A stretch of 64,000 nt of DNA from Bacillus sp. FJAT-22090 (GCF_001278755.1 NZ_CP012601.1:2852001-2916000); one strand, 5' to 3'; numbered from the stretch's first letter, positions 17,356-26,685 are shown. A program made the numbers and translations. The notes: a model not told the origin generated them from the sequence alone.

Positions 17356-19120
17356 TTTGATGTAAAACTCCTTTACTATCGAGTGGAATAGAAATCAATA
17401 TAGATGTGCCCCTATTTAATTCACTAGTTATTTCTAACTTTGCTTGGCCATTATAAATTCCAGATAGTCTCTTACTTATATTAAAAATCGCTGTACCAGT
17501 GCCCTTTTTAGAAACCATCGTTTGTTTACCTAATAATTCTATCTTGTTAATCGGAATGCCTTTTCCGTTATCTGATACAACAATTCGCAGGTTGTTATTT
17601 AAGGAGTAAATTTGGATTTTTATTTTTCCTATACCTACTATGCTTGTGAATGCATAATTGATGGCGTTCTCTACTAGCGGTTGTAACGTAAACGGAGGAA
17701 TCAGTATTTCTTCTAAACTGTTTTCTATTTCAAATTCTATCTCGTATTTGTCTGGAAAACGCGTTTGTTCAAGGGATAAGTATGACTTCACATTCTCTAT
17801 TTCCTTTTCTAAAGAAATAAGCATTTGCTTAGCTCCCTGAATATTACCACGTAGAAATGAACTTAACTCCAACAATAGCTTTCTAGCTTTTTGTGCATCT
17901 GTGCGGCATAAGATAGAAATGGAATTCAGACTATTGAACAGAAAATGCGGATGAATTTGCGCTTGTAATGCTTTTATTTCTGCATCCTTTAATAGTTTTG
18001 TTTGTCTTTCAGCTTCTGCTAGCTCAAATTGAGTAGAAAATAAATTGGCAAGACCCTCTGCTAGCTGCTGTTGAACATCATCTAACTTTCTCGGCTTAAT
18101 ATAATACATTTTTAAAGTTCCTGCAGTTTTGTTTTGTATTTTTAAAGGTAAAACGATTGCTGCTTCTAACGAACAATCACTATGGGAACAAAAAATTTCT
18201 TCCTTTGATTTGGCGATTGCTATTCTGCCGGTTTCTAACACTTTTTTTGTTAAACCAGTCGTTAGGCCTCTCTTTGGAATATGGTGATCTGCTTCTGCTC
18301 CAACATGCGCCAACACTCGATGTTCATCTGTCATCGCTACCGCATCGGCATCCGTCAGACGCAACATAATTTCTGCAATCTCTTTACAAGAGTTTGTATT
18401 TAAACCTTGTCGAAAGAAAGGCAAGGTTTGATCTGCAATATAAAATGCTTGGCTCGTTTGATTTGCTCGAGCACGCTCTTCATCTCGTACGATTGACTGT
18501 ATAATATACATGAATAAAAACATTCCTAATCCGTTAACTACAATCATCGGGATCCCAATGACTTGCACGAGAGCCCATGCTTCTTCAAATGGTTTTGCCA
18601 AAGCCAAAATGATAATCATTTGTACAGCTTCTAATGTCATTCCTAACTTAGCAGCATAGATTGGTGTAATTTTCTTATCACGCTTTAATTGTTTTCTAGA
18701 AAAATACCCAGAACAAATTCCAGCTAAAACAACTGCCAATGAACATGCTATCGCCGTAAAACCCCCAAGTGAATACCTGTGGATACCCGCAATAAGACCA
18801 GCACCTAGCCCAACAACCGGCCCACCTAATATTCCCCCAATTACAACTCCCATTACTCTGGTGTTTGCTATCGCATTATCCGGGTCAATTCCTACAAGCC
18901 AGCCACTATTTACAATAGTTCCTCGCTCCATTTCAATCCCTGTATAATTACTAATCAATCCGAACGCACCAAATATCAAAATAAGAATTACTTTTTCGCT
19001 CCAATTGTGTTCATTGTGAATAACCTGTCGAAATGATTTTATTTGAGAAAGTAAGAATGCAACAATAACGATAATCCCTACTTTTTCTATCATTAATGCA
19101 GCCAAAACTAAGATCATCAT
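17333..19120 (-). CDS. lytS: LytS-type sensor histidine kinase (5TM-Lyt, GAF)
   Basis: The 595-residue membrane kinase has a 5TMR-LYT sensor region of about six hydrophobic segments (residues 5-210) with the signature 'NTRVMGVVIGGILGGPVVGLGAGLIAG', recognised by GGILGGPVVGLGAGLIAG, then a GAF domain (about 230-360), a His_kinase domain with phospho-acceptor His390 in QIHPHFLFNSLNSI, and a C-terminal ATPase domain with N box LQPLVENAINYAF and G box VVSDNGKGI. The start ATG 19120 follows GAAGGAGAG. It is the first gene of the lytS-lytT-cstA group. B. subtilis LytS senses extracellular pyruvate, and the neighbouring CstA suggests the same signal here. Confidence 0.9.
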   Translation of the reverse strand: MMILVLAALMIEKVGIIVIVAFLLSQIKSFRQVIHNEHNWSEKVILILIFGAFGLISNYTGIEMERGTIVNSGWLVGIDPDNAIANTRVMGVVIGGILGGPVVGLGAGLIAGIHRYSLGGFTAIACSLAVVLAGICSGYFSRKQLKRDKKITPIYAAKLGMTLEAVQMIIILALAKPFEEAWALVQVIGIPMIVVNGLGMFLFMYIIQSIVRDEERARANQTSQAFYIADQTLPFFRQGLNTNSCKEIAEIMLRLTDADAVAMTDEHRVLAHVGAEADHHIPKRGLTTGLTKKVLETGRIAIAKSKEEIFCSHSDCSLEAAIVLPLKIQNKTAGTLKMYYIKPRKLDDVQQQLAEGLANLFSTQFELAEAERQTKLLKDAEIKALQAQIHPHFLFNSLNSISILCRTDAQKARKLLLELSSFLRGNIQGAKQMLISLEKEIENVKSYLSLEQTRFPDKYEIEFEIENSLEEILIPPFTLQPLVENAINYAFTSIVGIGKIKIQIYSLNNNLRIVVSDNGKGIPINKIELLGKQTMVSKKGTGTAIFNISKRLSGIYNGQAKLEITSELNRGTSILISIPLDSKGVLHQNVEGVYS

Positions 19121-19394
19121 TACGCTCTCCTTCTTTCACAATATTCTAATATGTTTATCATACTTGAAAAATCTAAAGAAAAAAACCTCTAGTAGAAACG
19201 CCCTTTTGCTTTTGTTTAGAGCAACTATACATATCTCAGAAACTATAGTAATCAGAAAATTATTGTAACTTTTTCAACTAAACAACTGTCTAAATAGTTT
19301 ATAGAGGAACGTATCATCTGACAATCAGTGTTATCAACATACTTCTCATTATGTAGAACCTAAATCATTTAATAAAAGGAAAGGAGGAAAGATA

Positions 19395-20135
19395 ATGATG
19401 TCTAAACCTAAAACTAGGAGAACATATTTTTACTTATTATTATTTATTTTGTTACTTATTATAGGTATTACCTTTTGGTTCATATCAAAAAATAATTTGG
19501 AACCTAAAACGTTAGTTTTACATAAGACGTTTAAAGTAACAAATGAATTAAGTGAAATGGTCCAGGAATCAGATGTCATTGTTATAGGTGAATATAAAGG
19601 TTTAGACTCTAAATGGAATATGGCCCCATTTGAACAACATGAAAATGTAGAGGGACATTTGTTTAATTTCCAAGTAAATGAAACTTTAAAAGGAAAACCT
19701 GTAGAAAAAGAAATATTAATAAATCATAGATATTCTGAAATCATCTCAATTGAGGAAAGTGATGAAGTGGTTGATGAAACTGGAGTAATTGTTGAAGAAG
19801 CTAAGAACATCTTTACAAAAGAAGTAGAAAACAAAGATCCGCTCTATATAAAACCAGCAAACAGTGAGAAATATATGATTTTCTTAAAAGAAAATTCCGA
19901 GCTTGGTCATTATTATCCCGCTATTGAACCCTTTCTGATTCAATTCGATTCAAATGATGTAGCTCAGTTAAAAAGTAATTTAATCAACCTTGATAAAAAT
20001 AAGCTTAAATTTAAAACAAAAGTAGAAGAGAGAACATTTTATGTAATTAATGAAATTCCTTACACTGTTGTTGATAATATTAGCGGAAAAAACTTAGATG
20101 AAATAACTAGACTTGTTAAGACACTCCACCAATAG
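19395..20135 (+). CDS. Membrane-anchored extracellular protein of unknown function
   Basis: The 246-residue protein starts at ATG 19395 (or 19398) after AAAGGAGGAAAG. After a short basic stretch (KPKTRRTY) residues 11-30 form one hydrophobic segment, followed by a hydrophilic, acidic region with no second segment, so it is probably an N-in, C-out anchored protein. There are no cysteines and no lipobox. Towards the middle, the pattern 'SDVIVIGEYKGL...F.V.E.LKG' resembles a small beta-rich extracytoplasmic domain seen in unnamed Bacillus proteins, but I cannot name the family. It is flanked by the kinase gene (divergent) and by a block of repeats. Confidence 0.65.
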   Translation: MMSKPKTRRTYFYLLLFILLLIIGITFWFISKNNLEPKTLVLHKTFKVTNELSEMVQESDVIVIGEYKGLDSKWNMAPFEQHENVEGHLFNFQVNETLKGKPVEKEILINHRYSEIISIEESDEVVDETGVIVEEAKNIFTKEVENKDPLYIKPANSEKYMIFLKENSELGHYYPAIEPFLIQFDSNDVAQLKSNLINLDKNKLKFKTKVEERTFYVINEIPYTVVDNISGKNLDEITRLVKTLHQ

Positions 20136-20202
20136 GTATTTCAATAAGACAGAAATCTCAACTTAGTCCTTCAGAATGTAGACATTTATTTTTATATAGG
20201 AT

Positions 20203-20676
20203 AGATCAGGTTTACTGAAGCTTACCGCTTGCTTTCAGCGGGGGAGAGCCGAGCCGCTTGGTCGCTACACTGAGGGCACTGAAAAAGTCTATTGAATCTA
20301 ACTTTACTAAATAATATCGTCCGATAAATAAGAAAATCGTTGAAACGGCTCCCTTTCCGCGGGCGTTGCCTTAGCCTCCTTGCTGCACTGCGGGACTGAG
20401 CGTAGCGAAATTAATTTTTGCGACGAGCTTGCGCAGGAGCATCGGTTTTTTTGCGACGAGCTTGCGCAGGAGCAAGGGAAGCGGCTGAAGCCATGCCGGC
20501 GGAATGCGTCCGCCTGGAACGGAAATAACAGGTCCAAAATAAAAATCGAGTATGTGAACAACTTATCGTTCACATACTGTTATGAAATCTCAATGAGGAC
20601 TTTGTTCAGTGCCCTCGCTACTCTCCCGCAGGAGTCGAGGGGACACTTCTCAAAACCAACAAAATCTACCTGATAG
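20203..20676. repeat. Composite nested element with ~90-bp outer inverted arms
   Basis: The left arm (20203-20290) ends CTGAGGGCACTGAAAAAGTC, and the right arm (about 20598-20676) begins with the complement, GACTTTGTTCAGTGCCCTCG. Both arms also carry GATCAGGT/ATCAGGT at their outer ends and GC-rich words such as GGGGGAGAGCC and CTCTCCCGCAGG. Copy B of the other repeat family sits between them. Confidence 0.65.
20327..20535. repeat. Dispersed GC-rich intergenic repeat, copy B
   Basis: It shares both ends with copy A (2671-2875). Its middle carries an internal direct duplication of about 24 bases, TTGCGACGAGCTTGCGCAGG at 20419-20438 and again at 20451-20470, so this copy has expanded locally. 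Confidence 0.8.
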
Positions 20677-20766
20677 AAAAAATGACGACAAAAAATCAAA
20701 AAATGAACGAGACAATTAGCTAATTACCTTTTGTCTTCAATCTGAAGTCTATATATCTTGTAGACT

Positions 20767-21645
20767 TCACTTCCTCTTTTTACGGAACGTCTGATTTTGT
20801 ATTTCCTCAATTGCTTCCCTAGTGGAATCCAAATACTGTACAGTAGTTTCATATTGTCTGGATGCGACTGACATAAACAAAATATCCATGACATGTAATT
20901 GAGCAAGCCTTGAGGATGTTGCACCGCTTCGAAAATTCGCCTCCCTTGCAGGAGATGTATGTAGATGGATTTTCGCCAACTCAGATATCGGAGTTTGGCC
21001 ATATTTCGTTAAACTAATGGTAGTGGCTCCTTTTTCATTAGCCATTTCAATAATTTTTTCTACTTCAAATGTTGCTCCGGAGAAGGAAATACCAAAGACA
21101 ACTTCATCTTTCCCTGCATTGGCAACGATAGTAGCTCCCATATGCAAATCGGTGCTAGCCGTTGATGGCTTATTAATACGTAATAACTTCTGTTGGGCAT
21201 CAATAGCGGATATGCCAGATGCCCCAACCCCAAAGAAATGAACATTCTTGGCATTAACGATGGCGTCAACCGCTGCTTCCAACTGTACTGAGTCCAACAA
21301 CTCAGCTGTTTCAAGTAGCGTCTTTACCGCAAGGTCTGTTACCTTATGAATTGTCATTGATACTGGTTCATTAGGCTTGATATCACGATTCGTGAACTCC
21401 ACTTTTCTCCCAAGATCCCCAATGATTCTAAGCTTCAATTCCTGAAAGCCTTTTAGCTTCAAGGATTTGCATAGCCTTATTACGGCAGCACCACTTGTTT
21501 GGCTAACATCACCCAACTCGGAAACAGTCATTGTTACAACTTTCTCCGGATTGGCTAATATATAATCCGCTATTTTCTGTTCAGAAGGCGGAATCTGCTC
21601 CCGCATCTCATTGAGCAAAATGATACCACCACTTGATATCGCCAT
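20767..21645 (-). CDS. murR: RpiR/MurR-family transcriptional regulator
   Basis: The 292-residue protein has an N-terminal RpiR helix-turn-helix domain (residues 1-77; 'PPSEQKIADYILANPEKV' and 'SQTSGAAVIRLCKSLKLKGF') and a C-terminal SIS sugar-phosphate domain (about 120-265; 'FFGVGASGISAIDAQQKLLR' and 'GISFSGATFEVEKIIEMA'). MurR of E. coli and YbbH of B. subtilis bind MurNAc-6-phosphate through SIS. The gene closes an operon that includes murQ, which makes that ligand likely. The start ATG 21645 follows GAAGGG. I propose that it binds the 18-bp near-palindromes at 29325 and 34767, which is inference. Confidence 0.85.
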   Translation of the reverse strand: MAISSGGIILLNEMREQIPPSEQKIADYILANPEKVVTMTVSELGDVSQTSGAAVIRLCKSLKLKGFQELKLRIIGDLGRKVEFTNRDIKPNEPVSMTIHKVTDLAVKTLLETAELLDSVQLEAAVDAIVNAKNVHFFGVGASGISAIDAQQKLLRINKPSTASTDLHMGATIVANAGKDEVVFGISFSGATFEVEKIIEMANEKGATTISLTKYGQTPISELAKIHLHTSPAREANFRSGATSSRLAQLHVMDILFMSVASRQYETTVQYLDSTREAIEEIQNQTFRKKRK

Positions 21646-21670
21646 AAAATCAACCCTTCACTATCACTTT

Positions 21671-22612
21671 TTATAATGCCTTTAACATAACATGGAACTT
21701 CCTAAAAGTCTTAAATCCGTTCTTGAGGTAAAGGTGCCCCGCAGAACTAGTTTCACTAGTCCAGAGGAACCATGCTCCATGAAGAGTTCTTGCCCTCATG
21801 CTGAATAATGTATCGTGCAGAAGAATCTTTCCTAACCCTTTTCCTTGCTCACTGCCGTCTACACCAAATGGACCGAAACGTTCACGTATACCTTCATAGC
21901 CACCGTATAGAGCAAAGCCGACTATCTTTCCATTCCATTTAGCTACAAATATTTGTGAAGGATCTAAACCTTGCAGAACACCTTCCCTAATCGCTCTCCC
22001 CCAGTCAGGGTTGAATGCTGTGTTAGCAAATCTAATCAATTCGAAAAAATCTCCGTCCTGTACCGTTCCAAACGTATACCCTTCTGATTCCCGCATTTTC
22101 TTTAGGACCGTTATCTCTTCAGGACAAACATAGTCTGTTAATGGACGATACATCGCAACTGGTGAATATATTCTACTGAATCCTTCTTTCTGGAGAAAAG
22201 AATAACCTTTTGGATAATGTTCCTCATCAATACCTGGAACGAAGTAATTTGGAGCATAAGAAGAGAAGAGAATCTTCTCTGCACCTACTTCCCGTGCATA
22301 TTGACAAGCCCTTTCCATAAGACCTGCTCCAATTCCTTCACGCTCAAATTCAGGTTTAACAAAGAAGAAGGAAATCCAAGCCGTGTCCTTCTCGAGTTCT
22401 ATACCGTTCATCGGAAGCTTTCTTGAAATAGCTAAAATAGTACCGATGATTTCAGCATTCTCCTCCGCAACAATAAGACCTTCTGGGTCAAAATTGGCAT
22501 CTAATAGGACCTGGTTGCGAAATCTATCAGCATTTATTGGATCGAACTTCAACACTTCGTTCCATAACCTCACGATTCCCTTTTCATCTCCCGAACGAAA
22601 GATCCGATACAT
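21671..22612 (-). CDS. Tandem GNAT acetyltransferase in the amino-sugar operon
   Basis: The 313-residue protein contains two GNAT folds. The N-terminal one has the acetyl-CoA loop 'VKPEFEREGIGAGLMERA' near residue 90; the C-terminal one has 'FGVDGSEQGKGLGKILLHD' near residue 250. ATG 22612 follows GGGGTGAGGG and lies six bases from the murQ stop, so it is translated with murQ. Double-GNAT enzymes of this shape include the Clostridium acetobutylicum glucosamine/glucosaminide N-acetyltransferase GlmA and mycothiol synthase; in this setting N-acetylation of a free amino sugar derived from de-N-acetylated wall is plausible. The substrate is not shown by the sequence. Confidence 0.8.
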   Translation of the reverse strand: MYRIFRSGDEKGIVRLWNEVLKFDPINADRFRNQVLLDANFDPEGLIVAEENAEIIGTILAISRKLPMNGIELEKDTAWISFFFVKPEFEREGIGAGLMERACQYAREVGAEKILFSSYAPNYFVPGIDEEHYPKGYSFLQKEGFSRIYSPVAMYRPLTDYVCPEEITVLKKMRESEGYTFGTVQDGDFFELIRFANTAFNPDWGRAIREGVLQGLDPSQIFVAKWNGKIVGFALYGGYEGIRERFGPFGVDGSEQGKGLGKILLHDTLFSMRARTLHGAWFLWTSETSSAGHLYLKNGFKTFRKFHVMLKAL

Positions 22613-22618
22613 TAACCC

Positions 22619-23533
22619 TCACCCCTTATTGCTTTCAGCTAATTTGACTGCGGAATTAACAAAGCCCCCAGATTGATCGATTAATGCTTCCGCTTCATTC
22701 CGGTTAGTATTTGTTAAAATCATCACGATTGCTAGTTTAACATTAAAGTCTGTTTGCATTAATACCTTCTCTGCTTCCTCATATTCTACACTAGTCACTG
22801 TACAAACGATTTTTTTGGCACGCTCACGCAGTTTTAAATTGCTTGCATTCAAATCAATCATGAAGTTATGGTACACTTTTCCAGTTTTTACCATAGATGC
22901 AGTTGAAATCATATTCAGGATCATTTTGTGTGCTGTTGCAGCACGAAGACGGGTAGAACCGGTCAATATCTCAGGACCTGTCACAACCTCGATTTCTATA
23001 TCAGCGTCCTCGCTGATTTCAGAATCCGTATTACTGGACAAACTAACTGTCACAGCCCCACATGAACCCGCATATTTCAGTGCACCTTTCACATAAGGAG
23101 TCCTTCCGCTTGCAGCAATTCCTATTACTACATCATTTGAAGTGATGCCTATTTTCTTTAGGTCGCCTGCACCCAACTCGATATCGTCTTCGGCTCCTTC
23201 TACTGCTGTAAACATGGCACTTTCCCCGCCAGCTAACACTGCTTGAACCTGCTCAGGTGATGTACTGAATGTCGGGGGACATTCGACTGCATCCAAGACC
23301 CCGATTCTTCCGCTTGTTCCGGCGCCGATATAAATGAGCCTTCCTCCGTTTTGAAATGCTTGCACAACTTTTTCAACCACCTCGCCAATTTGAGAAATCA
23401 CTTGGCGGACAGCATTTGCTATGGTTTGATCTTCCTCATTCATGATATTCAAAATTTCTATAACTGACATTTCATCCAGGTTTTCAGTTTTGCAGTTACT
23501 TTCTTCAGTTGTTAAAAAAGATAAATTTTCCAT
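22619..23533 (-). CDS. murQ: N-acetylmuramic acid 6-phosphate etherase
   Basis: MurQ cleaves the lactyl ether of MurNAc-6-phosphate to give GlcNAc-6-phosphate and D-lactate in the cytoplasm. The 304-residue length is normal for the family. Visible landmarks are TEESNCKTENLDEMSVIEI at the N-terminus, the SIS phosphate-binding stretch IYIGAGTSGRIGVLDAVECP, the 'GGESAMFTAVEGAEDD' loop carrying the catalytic Glu, and 'GIAASGRTPYVKGALKYA'. The start ATG 23533 follows AGGAGG. It is the point where the AnmK, MurK and NamZ branches of this locus meet. Confidence 0.96.
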   Translation of the reverse strand: MENLSFLTTEESNCKTENLDEMSVIEILNIMNEEDQTIANAVRQVISQIGEVVEKVVQAFQNGGRLIYIGAGTSGRIGVLDAVECPPTFSTSPEQVQAVLAGGESAMFTAVEGAEDDIELGAGDLKKIGITSNDVVIGIAASGRTPYVKGALKYAGSCGAVTVSLSSNTDSEISEDADIEIEVVTGPEILTGSTRLRAATAHKMILNMISTASMVKTGKVYHNFMIDLNASNLKLRERAKKIVCTVTSVEYEEAEKVLMQTDFNVKLAIVMILTNTNRNEAEALIDQSGGFVNSAVKLAESNKG

Positions 23534-23545
23534 TGTTCCGCCCTC

Positions 23546-24700
23546 CTATCTATAAAGTAAATAAGGATGTCGATCATTAAGGAATTGTTCGCTGCCTTTG
23601 AGACAATCCTCTAAATAATCTTCTATATTTCCTCCTGTCAACGCAGTTCTTAATAGGTTATTTCCTGCCAAAAGGTCGAACATCGGATGTTTCAGGTGTT
23701 CATATTCCATAAATGATAGCTGTTCTCCGTAAATCCGAAAAACGGTATTTAATACATGAACAAAGGTCTCAAGCGGCCTAAAAAAATGCCGGTCTGTTAC
23801 ATGAAGTTGAATTCCCTCACATACCGTATCCTGAAATTTTGAGTACGTTGGTTTAAAAGAAACATCCCGAGCAACAACTCCATAGAGATTTAGAGCATTC
23901 ACTTCATCTTGAAGCCGGACCCCATTAATAAATGGCGCGCCGAATACTTCAAAAGGTTGTGTCGTTCCCCTGCCTTCGGAAAGATTTGTACCTTCCAACA
24001 AGCAAGTACCTGGATAGAGAAGCATCATATCAAGACTAGTCGTATTTGGTGATGGTGCAATCCAAGAAACACCAGTCTCGGATAGTAGCATTTGCCGTTC
24101 CCAGCCTTCCATTTTGATAATGGTTAATTGACAGCCTACACTATTGTTAAAGTAAGCGGCCAGTTCTCCTACAGTCATCCCATGCCTTGCTGGCAAGGTG
24201 TACAAACCGACAAACGACTTATAATCAGGCTGTATAAGATTTCCTTCCACTTCAGTCCCGCCGATTGGATTTGGACGGTCCAGGACGATCATAGCCTTAC
24301 TGTTCTCTTTACAAGCTTCCATCATATAGAGCATTGAGTAGATATAAGTATAGTATCGAGAGCCAATATCCTGAATATCGAATACAACAACATCTACTGG
24401 TTCCAACATTTCCTTAGTTGGCTTTTTCGTCTGTCCATATAAACTAAAGACTGGAAGTCCCGTTTCTACATGAATTGTATTAGAGAATTTTTCCCCTTCT
24501 TTTGTATACGTTTTTAATCCATGTTCAGGTGCGTAAAGTGCAGTCAGTTGAATATCGGGATGCCGATGGAACAATCTGATCGATGATTGTAGACGGGAAT
24601 CAGCGCCTGTCTGGTTGGTCAACAATCCAACCCTTTTGCCCTTTATAATTCCTGAATACCTTTCCATGAAAAGGTCAATTCCCAACCTTACTCGGACCAT
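23546..24700 (-). CDS. namZ: Exo-beta-N-acetylmuramidase NamZ (DUF1343), no signal peptide
   Basis: NamZ (B. subtilis YbbC) releases MurNAc from the non-reducing end of MurNAc-GlcNAc chains. The 384-residue protein shows the DUF1343 landmarks 'GKRVGLLTNQTG', 'ALYAPEHGLK', 'VVFDIQDIGSRYYTYIYSM', 'VLDRPNPIGG', 'RHGMTVGELA' and 'GTNLSEGRGTTQPFE'. Unlike YbbC of B. subtilis, which is secreted, this one starts directly with the catalytic domain and has no hydrophobic leader, so it should be cytoplasmic. Its ATG (24700) overlaps the stop of the upstream permease gene by one base, so it is translationally coupled to the importer. That supports import of intact disaccharides before cleavage. Confidence 0.92.
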   Translation of the reverse strand: MVRVRLGIDLFMERYSGIIKGKRVGLLTNQTGADSRLQSSIRLFHRHPDIQLTALYAPEHGLKTYTKEGEKFSNTIHVETGLPVFSLYGQTKKPTKEMLEPVDVVVFDIQDIGSRYYTYIYSMLYMMEACKENSKAMIVLDRPNPIGGTEVEGNLIQPDYKSFVGLYTLPARHGMTVGELAAYFNNSVGCQLTIIKMEGWERQMLLSETGVSWIAPSPNTTSLDMMLLYPGTCLLEGTNLSEGRGTTQPFEVFGAPFINGVRLQDEVNALNLYGVVARDVSFKPTYSKFQDTVCEGIQLHVTDRHFFRPLETFVHVLNTVFRIYGEQLSFMEYEHLKHPMFDLLAGNNLLRTALTGGNIEDYLEDCLKGSEQFLNDRHPYLLYR

Positions 24701-25671
24701 TATTCCTTCACTCCTCCAAGTGTTAATCCTTTTACGAAGTAACGTTGGAATAGAATGAACACGATAATCATTGGTATTGCTGTAATTGCAGCACCGCTCA
24801 TAAGGAGTTTAAAGCTAGCCAAGTTTGCATCTTGCAAAGTTTTCAACCCTACAGGTAATGTGTATAGATCTGCGCTATTCAAAACAATAATTGGCCATAG
24901 GAATGAATTCCACACGTTCATGAATGTGAAAATACCAAGAGTTGCAAGACCAGGTTTTGCAAGGGGGAGAACAACCGTCCAGAATGTTTTCCACTCACTG
25001 GCCCCATCCATTTTAGCCGCTTCAAGCAATTCATCAGGTATTGAGTACATAAATTGCCGCATTAGGAATACACCAAACACCATTGCCAAGTCAGGCAATA
25101 TTAACGCCCAGTGCGTATCCATCAAGTTAAGATTACCAACCATGATAAACATTGGTACAAGTGTTACCTGACCAGGAATCATCATAGTAGAAATGATGAT
25201 CCAAAATATTAGATTCCTTCCCGGGAACTTCTTTTTGGCCAGCACATAGCCTGCCATCGAATCGAAGAGTAAAATCCCTACCGTTACGACAACCGATATG
25301 TAGAAGCTATTAAAAAACCAGTTGCCTATGTCATGTTTTGTGAATAATGATTTAAAACTTGCAAATGTGTCATCTACAATGGAATCCATCATATTTCTGT
25401 GATATTGTTCAAGCTCCGAATCATCAGCTTTTGCTGCTTCCCTCGCTTCAGACCAGTGTTCAAAATAAAGCGGAATCCCCATTGGATACATTTTCGGAGG
25501 ATTTGCATTTATATAGGAAACTGGGCGCTCCATGTCCTTAGACTGATAGCTGCTTAATTGTAGTGAAGTTGAAAATACCCAATAGAGCGGGAGCAACGAA
25601 ACTATAGCAAAAATCGTCAGCAATAAATAGGTAATAGTCTTGTTCATTTTATTTAGATTTTTCCTTTTCAA
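24700..25671 (-). CDS. CUT1 sugar ABC permease (MalG-like) with long extracellular loop
   Basis: The 323-residue protein has six membrane segments; the EAA loop reads EAAKMDGASEWKTFWTVVLP and marks the contact with the ATPase. Between segments 1 and 2 there are about 80 extra hydrophilic residues compared with typical MalG proteins of about 275. I choose TTG 25671 because GGAGGGG lies five bases upstream; the TTG at 25689 overlaps the preceding gene and lacks a site. Together with the gene at 25686 it forms the pore of the amino-sugar or muropeptide importer. No ATPase gene is present in the locus, so a shared MsmX-type ATPase is presumed. Confidence 0.88.
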   Translation of the reverse strand: MKRKNLNKMNKTITYLLLTIFAIVSLLPLYWVFSTSLQLSSYQSKDMERPVSYINANPPKMYPMGIPLYFEHWSEAREAAKADDSELEQYHRNMMDSIVDDTFASFKSLFTKHDIGNWFFNSFYISVVVTVGILLFDSMAGYVLAKKKFPGRNLIFWIIISTMMIPGQVTLVPMFIMVGNLNLMDTHWALILPDLAMVFGVFLMRQFMYSIPDELLEAAKMDGASEWKTFWTVVLPLAKPGLATLGIFTFMNVWNSFLWPIIVLNSADLYTLPVGLKTLQDANLASFKLLMSGAAITAIPMIIVFILFQRYFVKGLTLGGVKE

Positions 25672-25685
25672 GTTGTCCCCTCCTA

Positions 25686-26666
25686 TCAATCATCATGTCG
25701 TAGAACACGGAACTGGATAACAGAGAAGAATAAGATAATAATAAATAGGACGACTGACTGTGCCGCTGCTAATCCATATTCAAAGTCCCGAAATCCAGTC
25801 TTATAGATGAGATGTACTAACGTTTCGGTTGCATTTCCTGGTCCACCGCCTGTCATCATGATAATTTGGGTGAACACTTGAAAAGATCCGATTGTGCTAA
25901 GAAGAACCAAATATAATGTTGTCGGTTTTAAAAGTGGAATCGTAATATGAAACCATTGCTTAAAGCTATTTGCCCCATCAATTCTTGCAGCTTCATATAA
26001 TGATTGCGAAATTGAACCCATTGAAGCCAAGTACATAATAATACCCGCACCGAAAGGTATAAGACAGGACATAATAATTAATGCCCAAAGTGCGGTTGCA
26101 GACTGTCCTAGCCAATTGATTTGCTCAACGCCAAACCAGCCTAAAATGTAATTGAACAATCCGAAATCATAATTATACATCCAGCGCCAAACCATTGCGA
26201 TGATGACCATTGATGTCACAGTTGGCAAGTAAAAGGCTGAGCGAAAAAAGCTTTGTGACAGCTTTCCTAAACCGAAAATCATCGATGCGATGACTAATGC
26301 ACTAATGACTGAAAACGGTACTGTTACCACAGTGAATAGCAATGTATTCTTGATCGCAACCCAAAACGCTTCACTTTCAAATACCTTGATGTAATTTTCC
26401 AACCCGACAAATTTACTTCCAGCTAATACGTAATATTCCTGGAATGAAAGTACAAATGCCCATACAACCGGGAAAGCGATAAACAATGAAAACAGAATGA
26501 GTTTTGGAAGAAGGAATAAATATGCGCTGTAGTTCTTTTTCATTTCATTGAACACGCTACGCTTCTTTCTCGTTTTTTTCTCAAACTGTTTAGCAGACGG
26601 TAGACCATTCTCCATCTCAGTTTTAAGATCTACTGATGGAGCCGGTTTTTCCGAAATTTGAGTCAT
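25686..26666 (-). CDS. CUT1 sugar ABC permease (MalF-like)
   Basis: This 326-residue membrane protein has a 45-residue cytoplasmic N-terminus followed by six membrane segments. The EAA loop is EAARIDGANSFKQWFHITIP. The start ATG 26666 follows TTAGGAGGTG at good spacing. It is separated from the binding-protein gene upstream by 60 bases that contain a hairpin, a common way to express the binding protein in excess. It pairs with the MalG-like protein of the next gene. Substrate is inferred from context: GlcNAc-MurNAc disaccharides, MurNAc, or their 1,6-anhydro forms. Confidence 0.9.
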   Translation of the reverse strand: MTQISEKPAPSVDLKTEMENGLPSAKQFEKKTRKKRSVFNEMKKNYSAYLFLLPKLILFSLFIAFPVVWAFVLSFQEYYVLAGSKFVGLENYIKVFESEAFWVAIKNTLLFTVVTVPFSVISALVIASMIFGLGKLSQSFFRSAFYLPTVTSMVIIAMVWRWMYNYDFGLFNYILGWFGVEQINWLGQSATALWALIIMSCLIPFGAGIIMYLASMGSISQSLYEAARIDGANSFKQWFHITIPLLKPTTLYLVLLSTIGSFQVFTQIIMMTGGGPGNATETLVHLIYKTGFRDFEYGLAAAQSVVLFIIILFFSVIQFRVLRHDD

Positions 26667-26685
26667 GATGATACACCTCCTAAAA

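Larger units (their letters stand above)
20136..20766. other. Gene-free gap filled by nested repeats
   Basis: No credible gene. Two open frames (20307-20573 minus, 20380-20673 plus) lie wholly within the repeat sequence and lack ribosome binding sites. The content is described under the composite element at 20203-20676 and copy B of the GC-rich repeat. Confidence 0.7.

Noticed and set aside
20307..20673. Two overlapping open frames on opposite strands (88 and 97 codons)
   Set aside because: Both are made of the nested repeat sequence, including an internal duplication, and have no start signals.
20136..20766. Insertion sequence in the repeat block
   Set aside because: No transposase frame and no clear target duplication are visible.
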